The translations under genes and the position numbers were made by a program. DNA of 64,000 nucleotides. Origin: Cymbidium sinense (lineage: Eukaryota; Streptophyta; Magnoliopsida; Asparagales; Orchidaceae). The notes under the pieces were generated by a model. The model saw only the letters and a list, made by a program, of their open reading frames with translations. It made no database searches and was not told the origin of the DNA. Of this stretch, positions 22,312 through 33,289 are shown one piece after another. How positions within the stretch are numbered: the first letter of the stretch is position 1; each line of letters starts with the position of its first letter. The DNA lies in the NCBI GenBank assembly GCA_021442155.1, contig CM038229.1:97565271-97629270 (forward strand). The letters are read 5' to 3'.

Positions 22312-23148
22312 TGATGTAGGACACGGTGCTTTTATGATATGATGTTTATTACAGATAATTCTTAAATTCTCACAAAGAGTAATGATAAATGCACACTACT
22401 ATTGAGCACATTCACAATATTATGAATTTAGTGAAGTTGAAAAGATCTTAGATAAAGTTATGTCAATCACACTAGAGATCCAATCTTATAAGTGCAAAGA
22501 AATAAGCGAAAAGTTATCAACGATCTAACAATGGATTTAAAATAACCGTGAAGCGGGATAAGTTGAAGTCGACCTCTACAAACAGTCCATCAATGTGGAG
22601 ATCGTGTTCCTTTCTTAAGTCCTTCTCTAAGGGTTGTGAACTCACACACTCAAGTAGTCCACTCAAGAGGAAAGCACACAAAAAGAATACTAAAAGAAAT
22701 TTAAGAAGATAACTTTCATTCCAAATTCAAGTACAAAGCATTACAAGAGTCTCCCTATTTATAGGAATGGAAGGAGAGTTAAGAATACTCAAACCTAACT
22801 CCAAACTCAAACCTAACACCATCATAACTACACACTACCACCATTATCAAACCTACCACCACCTACTATCAAACCTACCACCATTATCAAACCTACCACT
22901 CATTCCATACCTACTTTAATGACTCATGGGCCATGACATAAGAATAGCCCAATACATATAAGCTCAAGACATATACAAAATATAAAAGCCCAATAATAAT
23001 GACTCATGGGCCAACATGATAATACATATAAACTCAAGACATATACAAAATATAAAAGCCCAATAATACATAACTTAAATTATAACAAAAGGCCAAATCA
23101 TTCATTTAAGCTTTATGATGATGATGGTGATGATGATGCCCCGCATCA
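22312..23148 (-). repeat. 3' LTR of the chromovirus
   Basis: It aligns throughout with 27981-28810. A TATA box on the minus strand (TATAAATA) is at 22763-22756. A (gat)n-rich end adjoins the polypurine tract. Confidence 0.92.
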
Positions 23149-23168
23149 AGACTCCCCTTTAAAGGATT
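23149..23168 (-). promoter_or_regulatory. Polypurine tract overlapping the end of pol
   Basis: On the minus strand 'ctttaaaggggagtct' runs straight into the LTR start TGATG. The pol reading frame is open through it (…EENPLKGSLD), so the tract that primes plus-strand DNA is also coding sequence. Confidence 0.8.
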
Positions 23169-24490
23169 CTCCTCCGGAGAATGAAAATCCAAGTACTCTT
23201 GTAATAATTGTGAGTCTAGTTGATGTAACTCATCAAATGTAAGCCATGAATCTTTAAGTGGAGAAAGACCTTTCCAAGCGAGAAACCTTTGAGTGCCTCC
23301 ATCGGATGTGTGATGATAATCGGTCTTCTAAAATTTGATCCTGACGATGTGATCTTAAGCTTAGCGGTAGAGAGTCGATGATGAAGTATGAATCGCATGT
23401 CGATTATTTGCAAAGGGAATAGTGTCATCCATGGCTTGCCCATGGTACAATGTTAAATCGATACATTAAATATTGGAGAAATTCCAAACATTCATTGGAA
23501 GATCTATTTCAGCATTATCATTTATCTTCCTTACAATTTTATAAGGATAAGATCTCTTGAGAGTTAATTTCTTAAGAGTTCTAGTTGGAAATCTCTCGGT
23601 CTAACTTTAACAAGTACCAAATCTCCCTCATTAAATTTTACATATCATATGTGCATCAACATTAGCTTTATATTTATCATAACTCGAGTAAGTTTTATTG
23701 AATTTCATGATGTAAATCATGCATGCTTTGTGCAAATGAAGATGCAAATGCACTAGACCTATATGTGTAATTTAACAAGATCAATTGGTTTTCTTGGATC
23801 ATAACCGCCACAATATGAAAAGGACTCATACCGGTTGACCTATTAATTGAACTGTTATAAGCAAACTCGCGAAGAAGAACTAGGTCCCAACTAGTAGTAG
23901 TATGATCGGTCACTAGACACCTAAGTAAATTTCTAAGCTTCTATTAACAACTTCGGTTTGCCCATCGTTTGAGGGTGATAAGTCAGAGAAAATAAGAGTT
24001 TTGTGCCAAGTTTTTTTTTCATAAAGTTTTCCAAAATAGCTCATAAACCTTACATCACACCGCATATGTCTTAGGTAGTCCATGTAAGCAAACTATCTCA
24101 CGAAAGAAAATTATCGCTATATGTGAGGCATCCGATGTCTTATAACATGGAATGAAGTGTGCCATTTTAGAGAATCGATCAACAACTACTAGAATAGAGT
24201 CAAAATGTTGTACAGAGATAATCCTAAGATGAAGTCCATACTAAGATCTTCCCAAGGTTTGTGGGGATTGGGAGTGGTGTGTATAGACCATAATTTTGTT
24301 TTCCACCTTTTGCTACTTGGCACGACATTGGGCAATGATACGAGCAATATCTTTTTAAGACTAGGCCAAAAGAACCTATCCTCCATCATATATTGTCTTA
24401 TCACGACCAAAATGACCGATACACCTCCGAATGAATTTCCTCAACAAAAAAAATTTGAAGTGATGAATCGGGATACATAGTTGTGTGCCA
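23149..24490 (-). pseudogene. Integrase with chromodomain-like C terminus
   Basis: In minus orientation the pieces appear in order. There is a zinc-binding entry (GHFGRDKT-like, then EDRFFWPSLKK; the Cys pair is damaged by a small deletion near 24320). Next comes [15 protein letters not shown] with the first catalytic Asp, then [32 protein letters not shown] follows (23870-23800, after a frame change), then a GDLVLV block and LTLKRSYPYKI. The last piece is RFLAWKGLSP with SWLTFDELHQLD (23290-23190), which looks like a chromodomain. Integrase joins element cDNA to the host chromosome, and the tail guides it to chromatin marks. Multiple frameshifts make it non-functional as read. Confidence 0.88.
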
Positions 24491-24699
24491 TGAAAGAGAT
24501 AGCCATCTCAGATTTGATAATCTGGACTATTAATTGAAACATCAAATTTCAAAGATTCAAAATTTGTTGAAAATCTTTACAATTAGGATAATTATCTTTA
24601 ACCTTTTCAATCCAAGAACCTTCACACTTATGGTATTTAATAATGTACATATTCTACTTAAGGCATCCGCAACTTTGTTCTCGAGCATCGTTTATGTTT

Positions 24700-25090
24700 A
24701 AGAACAAACGTATATTCTTGAAGAAATTGAACCCATTTTGCATGACGAGAACTAAGTTTCTTTTGGGTGTTTAGATATTTAAGCTTCATGATCGAATAAA
24801 GTATAAATTCTCATGAAAGAAGATAATGTCGCCAATAACGATAAAGTTTGGATGACAAAGATACGCCACTCATATGTGGAATATTATTGATGCGCTTCAT
24901 TTAATTTTTTCGCTAAAGAAAGCAAGGATGACCTTCTTGTTTAAGAACACCTCCAATACCAACTCATCATGATACCTCAAATACTTTGTTAAAATTTGGC
25001 ATTTGTAATATCGGTGGACTTGTTAAAAGTTCTTTAATTTTAGAGAATGCAGAAATGCCTTTGTCCAAACAAAGTCTCCTTTTTTAAGAC
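24700..25090 (-). pseudogene. RNase H domain of the chromovirus
   Basis: With frame changes the minus strand gives SxLYRYWRHYL, then SDHEALKYLNTQKKLS-like and RHAKWVQFLQEYTF-like sequence, which is the end of a Ty3/gypsy RNase H ('SDHxALKyl..Qkkln.RhakWvefLq.y.f'). RNase H removes genomic RNA during reverse transcription. It lies between RT and integrase as expected. Confidence 0.8.
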
Positions 25091-25249
25091 ATTGAGTTAG
25101 GCCATAATAGTTCTAAATCCATGAATAAACCTTCGATAAAATGTGGCTAACCCATGAAAACTACGCATCTATGAATTATGGGGGTAGGCCACTTTGAATC
25201 CTTAATTTTTTTCTGGATCTAGAGATGCCATCACAAGAAACAATGAATC

Positions 25250-25760
25250 CTAAGAAGATTATCAAGACGTCATAAATGAGCATTTTTTAAGTGAACATAT
25301 AGTCTTTCTTCAAGCACTTCAAAGACTTGTCGTAAATGTTTCTCATGATCTCTTAGTTTGACTAAAATTAAAATATCATCAAAGTGCACAACTAAAAATT
25401 TTCTAATGAATGGCTATAAGATATGAGTCATCACTCATAAATGTACTTGGAGCATTAGTCAAAAAAGGCATTACTAGCCATTCATACAAACCATCTTTTA
25501 TCTTGAATGTGGTTTTCCATTCATCACCTTCTCTCATATGAATTTGATGATATCCACTTCTAAGATCAATTTTAGAGAAAACTATTGATCCACCATCATA
25601 TCTAACATCTCATCGTCTGTATGGGAAACATATACTTGATTTTATTTATAGCAGACGACTACCGCACACATACGCCAACTACCATCTTTCTTTGGGGTAA
25701 GAAGAGCGTAATCGCGATGGAGATAAACTTTCCCTAATAAACCCTTTTGATAATAAATCA
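25250..25760 (-). pseudogene. Reverse transcriptase domain of the chromovirus
   Basis: On the minus strand, LLTPKKDGSWRMC (25710-25670) is followed by a damaged 'INKIT' region. Then come [15 protein letters not shown] sequence (25575-25540), [18 protein letters not shown] and NAPSTF, and the catalytic box VVHFDDILI (about 25400-25370; usual form VVYFDDILIYS). HLRQVFEVL follows. The order and motifs are typical of chromoviral RT. The frame is broken at several points. Confidence 0.9.
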
Positions 25761-26199
25761 TCAACTTGTTGTTTTAGCTCGCATGTTCATTTGGGTTCAT
25801 ATGATAATGTGGCAAATTTGGGAGTAGTGATCCGTGAATTAGCTCTATGGCATGTTGGATATTTCTTAATGGGAGAAGCTTACTAGCAAGTTCTTGTGAT
25901 AAATATCTTAATATTCTAATAAAAGTTCACGCATTGATGAGAGAATGATTTAACATAAGGTTTTTTTTTTTAGGACAACTAAAAAATGATAATCCCATTA
26001 ATCTCTTGTTGAAATTGATGTTTATTAATAATATGTAGGATTTCTTTCGATGGGTGGAGAAGAATTTTGGGGTGACCTCTTTAGCTTTTGGGTTTAGACA
26101 ATTCTCTTACCTTGAAAACTAAAAGCATATGTATTAGATGCCCATAATTTGTGACATCCATATCAAAAGCCAACGTCTACCTAAAAGTATATGAGCAAC

Positions 26200-26480
26200 A
26201 TCCATCGGAAGAACATCACACCAAATTTTATCACTATATTCTCCTAATTGAATGGGTACAAGACAACAGATATAGAGAGGTCTTATCTACCCAATTATAA
26301 GGCTGTGGATGGGTCTCTAGGGTGAGCTCCATCCAGCGAAAAGCAATAACATTCATGCAACCGCCACTATCAATGAACTTACACGTCTTTTCACCACTCT
26401 TAAAATAAGTGTGAAAAATTGATGTGCCTCCAATCATTATTACCGTTGCTAACACACAACGATAACTATATATGAGACTC
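26200..26480 (-). pseudogene. Aspartic protease of the chromovirus
   Basis: The minus ORF 26482-26234 contains CKFIDSGGCMNVIA. It matches the Ty3/gypsy protease active site 'LIDSGSxxNvI', with the catalytic Asp present and DSG intact. It follows the zinc knuckle and precedes the RT, and would cleave the Gag-Pol precursor. Confidence 0.8.
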
Positions 26481-27745
26481 ATCTAATGCATCTGCATCAC
26501 TTGCTTCTTCACAAGGGTCAACTGCAATTTGATTATCATTATTTTTATTTTGTTGATCCTCATTTTCATAATCTAAGTGTAAGTTTCGACGAGGACAAGT
26601 ACTTGCATAGTGACCAATTTTACCACATGTAAAATAAGTAATGCTAGAAGTCTTAGAGCTAGATGTTCCCACTAAAGCTTTTCCTTTTGTTTCCTTTGGA
26701 TCCTTTAGGAACTACTAAAGTAGGAGGGTTAACACATGATTGAGAGTTATTTGTAGATGAAGTTGTGAATCGCATAAGATTGTGATCTAAGATATTGTTC
26801 AATTTGAGTCGCCACTCAAATGCATCCTCAAGAGAATAAATTTCTCGAGTTATCATTTTATTACGAATATCAAGTAACCCGCATCTAAATCTAGAGATGT
26901 GCGGTGATCCTCTCAACATCACAACGGGTCATCAATTCATCAAACCGTGTCATATACTCAACAAGTTAAAGATCCTTGTTTAAGCGTCATTTTCATCCAT
27001 AAGTTGATCATGAAAATTTAATGGTACATATTTTTGCTTTAAAATTTCTTTCATTTCATCCCAAGAAGCAATAGGTGGTTGTCCTAATCATTGATATTTG
27101 TGAGAGATTAATAAGATGACTAGTTAGTTTCGTGTGCAAAACGAACTTGTCTTTCTTCCGACATGGGCATTCAATCAAAATATTGGTCCATGCTACTAAC
27201 CAATCAAAGAAAATTTTAGGATCAAGTCGACCATCAAAAGTAGGTCAATTTTAACCCTACGAATAACATCATCATCGTTCTCTAAGTGCGACGGGCAACA
27301 AAATTAGGTAATGGCTCAGTAATGTCGAGGATAATGCTCATAAGGAGTTCGATGAGCATAACCTTCATCTCGTCTTAATTGTCTTCCTATTCGATGAGGG
27401 TGAGGAAGTACCTCATCAAACTCGGGATATTCATTAAAGTTATTCCTAGGGTGATAACGGGCCTAATAGGAGAATGTGGATGAGGTGGGAAAGAGGAAGA
27501 GGAACCAGGATCAACATGATGACCTTCTCTCTCAAGTTGGGGTTCTACGATTGGGTTAGTTTCGTGAATGTGTTGTAAGCCTACCAACTTTTTTGTTCTA
27601 AGGCTTCAAATCTTTTTTGGAATTCATTAAAGGTTTGTTGGTGCATAAGGTATATGCTTTTCTATTTTTTTAGTAAAAATTCATAGGAATCATGTTTTTC
27701 ATCTAAGGATTGATCTTGATATCTATGACCACTACGAGTTGACAT
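26470..27745 (-). pseudogene. Gag of the chromovirus
   Basis: The probable start is the ATG at 27745 (MSTRSGHRYQDQSL…), 235 bp inside the 5' LTR edge. The reading is lost and regained several times. Identifiable parts are FEALEQK (coiled-coil-like), a capsid block MKEILKQKYVPLNFHDQL (about 27055-27005), RCGLLDIRNKMI, and the knuckle FTCGKIGHYASTCP (about 26640-26590). The first cysteine of the CCHC knuckle reads tyrosine (TAT for TGT), which removes a zinc ligand. Gag packages the RNA genome. Confidence 0.8.
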
Positions 27746-27962
27746 GATGATATTCTTTTAAAAATATTAATATAAACAAATACTTAATTAATTTTTTTAT
27801 TTTTTTAAAAAATGCAATGTAATGAAATCAAAGACACGATTAAAAGTAAGTAAATGCTCTAATTAGATAAAAAATTTGTATGATTTTTTTAACAAGGAAT
27901 TGCAAGATTACTCTAATGCAAAAAATAAAACTCAATACTAAACAAGATGTTCCCAAAGAAAC

Positions 27963-27978
27963 ATACCTCGATACCAAA
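27963..27978 (-). promoter_or_regulatory. Primer-binding site, initiator-Met tRNA type
   Basis: Directly inside the 5' LTR, minus strand 'ttggtatcgaggtatg'. The standard plant form is TGGTATCAGAGC(C), so one A appears to be missing here. Confidence 0.75.
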
Positions 27979-27980
27979 TA

Positions 27981-28810
27981 TGATGTAGGACATGGGTGCT
28001 TTTATGATATGATGTTTATTACACCGATAATTCTTAAATCCTCACAAAGAGAGATGATAAATGCACACTACTATTGAGCACATTCACAATATTATGAATT
28101 TAGTGAAGTTGAAAAGATCTTAGTTAAAGTTATGTCAACCACACTAGAGATCCGAATCTTATAAGTGCAAAGAAATAACTAAAAAAAGTTATGAACGATC
28201 TAACTGTAATAGATTTAAAATAACCAGTGGGATAAGTTGAAGTCGACCTCTACAAATAGTCCATTATTGTGGAGATCGTGTTCCTTCCTTAGAAGTCCTT
28301 CTAAGGGTTGTGAACTCACACACTCAAGTCAGTCACCAAGAGGAAAGCACAAAAAAAATAGTAAAAGAAATTTAAGAAGATAACTTTCATTCCAAATTCA
28401 AGTACAAAGCATCACAAGAGTCTCCTATTTATAGAATGAAAGGGAGAGTTAAGAATACTCAAACCTAACTCCAAACTCAAACCTAACACCATCATAACCA
28501 CCTACCACCTACTATCAAACCTACCACCATTATCAAACCCGCCACTCATTCCATACCTACTACAATGACTCATGGTCCATGACATAAGAATAGCCCAATA
28601 CATATAAGCTCAAGACATATACAAAATATAAAAGCCCAATAATAATGACTCATGGGCTATGACATAAGAATAGCCCAATACATATAAACTCAAGACATAT
28701 ACAAAATATAAAGCCAAATAATACATAACTTAAATTATAACAAAAGGCCAAATCATTCATTTAAGCTTTATGACGATGGCGTCGATGATGGTGATGATGA
28801 AGCCACATCA
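27981..28810 (-). repeat. 5' LTR of the chromovirus
   Basis: 830 bp against 837 bp for the other LTR. The TATA box (TATAAATA) is at 28433-28426 on the minus strand. Differences between the LTRs are mostly one- to five-base indels. Confidence 0.92.
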
Positions 28811-28864
28811 TTCCTCCTCCATTTCACTCATTCCCCCATTTCCAAAAAAAACAAAATTTCATCT

Positions 28865-29300
28865 CTTTCTTCTCTTGAACATCTAAAACCGAGAACAAAG
28901 ATCATGAGTGGGTTCTTCTTTAAGTTTTGGCATTTCCACTACCAGCCAAACAACCCCTCTTTCTTCCTTGAAATGATGAAAATTGAGAAGCAACACCGCC
29001 ATGAGTGTTCTTCTCTAGGTTTTGGCATTTCCACTACTCCTCAAAGACTCCTCTTTCTTCCCTTGCAAATGACCTAAAAATCGAGAAGCAACACCATCAT
29101 GAGGTAGGTTCTTCTTTAGGTTTTCACTACCCCAACTAAAGAACCCTCTTTTTTCTCTTGCAAACGACTAAAACTGAGAAGCAACACCATCATGAGGATT
29201 CTTCTCCCAATTTTCAGTCCCTTTTCGTCTCCTTTCCGACCCTTCTCTTCACCATAACCGGAGAGAAAATTGTCATGAGGTGCATTCTTCTCTTGGTTTT
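28865..29300. repeat. ~95-bp tandem repeats inside the Tat LTR (copy 2)
   Basis: Four to five units share 'gagaagcaacacc', 'catcatgagg', 'gttcttct' and 'ttggcatttccactac'. Anchors 28988, 29084 and 29178 give a spacing of ~95 bp. They are homologous to 4377-4680. Confidence 0.8.
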
Positions 29301-31989
29301 CGGTATGCCTAGCCCGCTCCCTTGCCATTGCAAAACATAGAAAATGAGAAAGATGTGTGAATGTAGATATATACATGCTTGTTTTCAGCAGATTTGAAGG
29401 CCTCGTGCTCATGAGGGTGCGACAAGATGAAAAATTAATTGTGGTGTAACAATATACCTCTCATTACTCATGAAAGGCATTCATGCCAACATCCGTTAGA
29501 TATTGCTCCCTAACTAAATGTTGTCGAAATTTTATCTAATTTCTAAACTTAGAAAAAAGGGAATGAATATATATTGCATCAGTATGTCTTCTTCGTTTGA
29601 AGGCCACATCGTGCTCATGAGCGATGAGATGAAAAATTAGTGAAGACGACTGCTACACTCATGCATCGAGAAAGCCAAAACACTCGATGCAGCCCCTACA
29701 TGAGGATGACGAGAGAGTCACAAAATTTAGGCTAAAATTCAAGATATAAACAAATTCATATGAAATTATCTAAACTTAAGTCAAATGAAAGGATATATGA
29801 TAAATATGAAGATAAATGTTAAATCAAAGAGAAATAGGGGAGAGTATTTAAAGAGAATTTTAGAAAGAATAGAACACCTATTTAAAATGCAAGTAAAATT
29901 TGAGAAGGCTAATACTAAACCCACAAGATTTAATTATAATTTTCTATGGCTTAAATTGAAGTAGCAAAGTGAGTTCTCTTTTATTCAAATTCCTCAAAAT
30001 TAAATAAGCCTTAATTGAAACTTGAGGAGACAAATGCCAAACTCATAAGAGATACACATAAATTTGAAATCTAGTTTTCAAATAAAAAAGCGATTTGATG
30101 TGGAGTTAAGGATGAATCTAAATTTGGTTTAATAACTCTTATATCAATATATAGATGATTACAATGCTAGTGAATAAGCATGAGTAAGACTAAAGTAATA
30201 AACACAAAAATTGTTATAACTTATTAAAAGTGATTTAAATTGAACATAATCAGAGAGAATTGCAAAAACTTAACAAGTAAACTAAGCAAGTGATATTTTA
30301 AACTACATCTAAATCAAAATATTTGCTTGTCACGAATGCACCTCTTTGTACAAGCACGTAAGGAGATACTAAATCAAAATCTACAGGGCTTCTTTTAATC
30401 AAAATTAAGAATTTCATTATAATTATGATTTTCAAAACCAATGAAATCACTAATTATGTGAAATTATCTAAGCTATAAACACCTACATGTGCTGACATGG
30501 AGGTTCCAAGTGCAAATTTTAATGTTCAAAAGGTCACAGTTAAATTGAAATTAAACTAAAATACAAAATTAATATCATAATTGTAAATAAAATTACCTAA
30601 ATTACTAATCACTGCATTCCCGACACTATGTTGAATGTTTAAATTCAAGTGTTTGAGGATGCTGCGCCGCTTTTAGTCTTGGGACTGGGTCCAGTTAACA
30701 AAACTTAAAATCTATAATAAAATTTCAAATGGAAAGATCTAAAAAACCGATTACATGTGATAATTGATCTAATCCTCCGTTAGCAACTAAACAAAGTTAC
30801 AGTAGCTCTTAAATATATTCAAATTAATCAATTTTTCAAATCAAATTAAGTTGCAATCAAACGCTTAAATGGAATTCTATCATTAAAATCTTAAATCAAA
30901 ACTCAATCTACCCACCTTAGAACTATTTATCTATGATTAAGAAAACTCTAGCTCACAATGGAGCCAATGTCGTCAAGTGTTATGCTATGTTCACTCTTAA
31001 TCAATCTCACACCGATGACGGGTCTGGCCCCTCTAACTACGGCTTGAGACTACGAAGCGATTTACCAAAGTCCTCGACGTGGTTTGGCCATTCGGACTCC
31101 ATTATATTACGATCACGATCGTATTCCCAATGGCTTTGAGTTGTGAATCATAGGGTATACTTGATAGGCAAACAACCCTCTCCGCTTAAGGTAGACTTAA
31201 GCATGTCTCCAAAAAAAATACCGCCTCTAGATCTACAAGGATTTTTTGGGCGAACCCATGTGTTCCGATGTGGATCCTTCTATTGGGTGACTACCTCCTC
31301 GACTAAGTAGACTAGGGACCACAACTTCCCGTGATGATGGAACCATGGGATAGATAGGCATGTCATCATTCCCCAATCATCTGGTTTTTCGAATGATAAA
31401 TTTCATAAATCTTAAATTATAAAACTTTACATACGCTATTATACGCTATCCATTTAGCAATCTAATGATTATCCTTAATCGAAAGTTCTCTCTCACTTAT
31501 GGGGTAACTATGTGCTTGTAGGAAACTTGGAACCAGATCTAAAGTCCTCACAAAATGAGGATGAAATCTCTAGGTAGTGTCTTATCTACTATTTCATCCG
31601 CCTTCAAAATTACATCGACATTCATAAATCACACTCTCTTCAATTCAATGTTTGTCGAGAGGTCGGAGGAAAATTTTTGGAGCCCACAAACAAGTGAGAA
31701 ACCTTGAGAGTAAAAGTTTCCAAATTGTCAAAACATGAAAGGAGGGTTTAAAGGATTACAAATGTTGTGTCTAGATATCAAGAAACCAATAAATATGATT
31801 ATCAAGCCTTTACAACTAGTTGGTTTAATTGCATGCCATAATAGGCATTACATGTGTGAAGATCATAAGCTTCCAAATAATATTCCCTCTTAGGGAAATC
31901 TATCAAATGATTCTTGCGACCATAGTGTATCATGCAACTTTTATGATATTTATATCTAATAATATTTTTTAAAATCATTAATATCAAAT

Positions 31990-32820
31990 ATATAATTAAT
32001 CATGCACAATTAAAGCTTAAATTTTATGAATAAAATAAAGAAACTTAAATAAATTCTAAAATTCATATTATATTCAAGCACAAATTTGATTAAAATAAAT
32101 AATTGAGTTTAAACTAAATAATATTTTAATTGCCTTAATTATCTTAATTGTCTTATCCAAGGAAGAAATTAAATAATACCTTGCATTTTGTGGAAGGGAT
32201 TCAATACCAAAACATCGCCTTATCTTATCTTACTCGAACGCCAATCAAACACTTCCTCAACCAGATTTTGTCAAATATCAACTCCATTAAACTTCCACAG
32301 CCTCCTTCCTACAAAACTATAATGGAAGCGGCCATAAGCTTCTTAGCTCAAACCAAATTCAACAAAATAACTAACTGAAAAATATGTAAAGATAAAAAAT
32401 AAATTTATCTAGCCGGATCTCATGTCAAATCATCAAGAAGATGTAATCGGGCGTGCACATCCATGGAAGAGCTAATGCGGATTTTGGCCTTCCACTTCTA
32501 AAGGGGTGTTCTTGAGAGAGAGAGAGAGAGAGAGAGAGAGCATTCTTTTCACTCAAGATGGGATATGAGGAAAATGTGAATTTCACCCTTTAAAATGAGG
32601 ACCATGACCTATTTATACTTGAGTGCATTTCATTTTATTTGTTATCATTAAAATAAAAAAATGTCAGGTCTCTACACATGATAATTCCATACAAAATTAA
32701 TAAGATGTCTCAAAGCCTAAAATTAATTAATCTTTATTTGATTACAAAATTAATAGGCTTAAAAAAGATAGCTCATAATGTATAATTAAATTCATATGTG
32801 AGCGTTCAAAATTCCCAACA
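31990..32820 (-). repeat. 3' LTR of a Ty1/copia element
   Basis: In minus orientation the LTR starts at 32820 with TGTTGGGAATTTTG. A polypurine tract 'ggcccaagtgggagat' (32836-32821) lies directly before it, a very common copia arrangement. A minus-strand TATA box (TATAAATA) is at 32617-32610. The far end of the LTR is not certain; I place it near 31990. The matching 5' LTR is not in the window. Confidence 0.7.
32514..32540. repeat. (GA)n microsatellite
   Basis: 27 bp of perfect GA repeats lie within the copia LTR, just downstream of its TATA box in element orientation. Confidence 0.97.
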
Positions 32821-32835
32821 ATCTCCCACTTGGGC

Positions 32836-32838
<3 letters not shown>

Positions 32839-32924
<86 letters not shown>
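32839..32924. repeat. (AT)43 microsatellite
   Basis: 86 bp of perfect AT dinucleotides sit between the copia polypurine tract and the end of the copia pol, i.e. in the element's 3' untranslated part. Its length may be misassembled. Confidence 0.97.
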
Positions 32925-32927
<3 letters not shown>

Positions 32928-33289
32928 CAATTATGCATTATTAAATACTTTAAGAATATTTGATATCTTTAAAAGAAATATCTTTTAGACAATCGATCTA
33001 TTAATATTGCCATAGAATCAAAGTGATCTTTATTATAATTTTTCTATAATAAGACCCATGAGTCATCACTAAATCAATATGATTAATGACATAGATCAAG
33101 TATGGATGTATTATAGAAATTTCATATAATGTGATCATATATCATGTCATTTCTAACGGTCCTATATTATAACTCAAAAGAGTTATACATATAGTTTCAT
33201 TTATTTATGCTAAACGTAATTGAAACTACATAACTTTATTTGAGTTTTCAACTATAAGATAATAACAATATTTTATTCTCGAGGAAAAA

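Larger units (their letters stand above)
22312..28810 (-). mobile_element. Full-length chromovirus (Ty3/gypsy) retrotransposon
   Basis: A 6.5-kb element with ~830-bp LTRs (22312-23148 and 27981-28810) that begin and end with TGATG.../...CATCA, flanked by a 5-bp duplication TTCCT. In minus orientation it has an initiator-Met-tRNA-type PBS, gag with a CCHC remnant, protease, RT, RNase H, integrase with a chromodomain-like tail, and a polypurine tract. Module order protease-RT-RNase H-integrase is that of Ty3/gypsy, and the chromodomain-like end places it in the chromoviruses (Galadriel/CRM side, not resolved). The coding region has many frameshifts and stops. Confidence 0.95.
11505..31686 (+). 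mobile_element. 3' LTR of the Tat-type element, split by three nested insertions
   Basis: Pieces at ~11505-12703, 16302-16838, 21980-22306 and 28811-31686 read in order as one copy of the LTR at 3361-7109, extended at its 5' side. Removing the inserts leaves roughly 4.9 kb. The copy ends at 31686 ('ggagccca'), the same place where the LTR at 62534 ends ('ggagctca'). The exact 5' boundary is uncertain; I place it where similarity to the internal-region end shared with 59090 stops. The segments at 28811-31686 and 4330-7109 align throughout, with the same order of motifs. Confidence 0.7.

Noticed and set aside
31687..31989. Continuation of the Tat LTR or a separate element
   Set aside because: Similarity to the other LTR copies stops at 31686, and the following ~300 bp showed no recognisable feature; it may be part of the copia LTR but the border could not be set.
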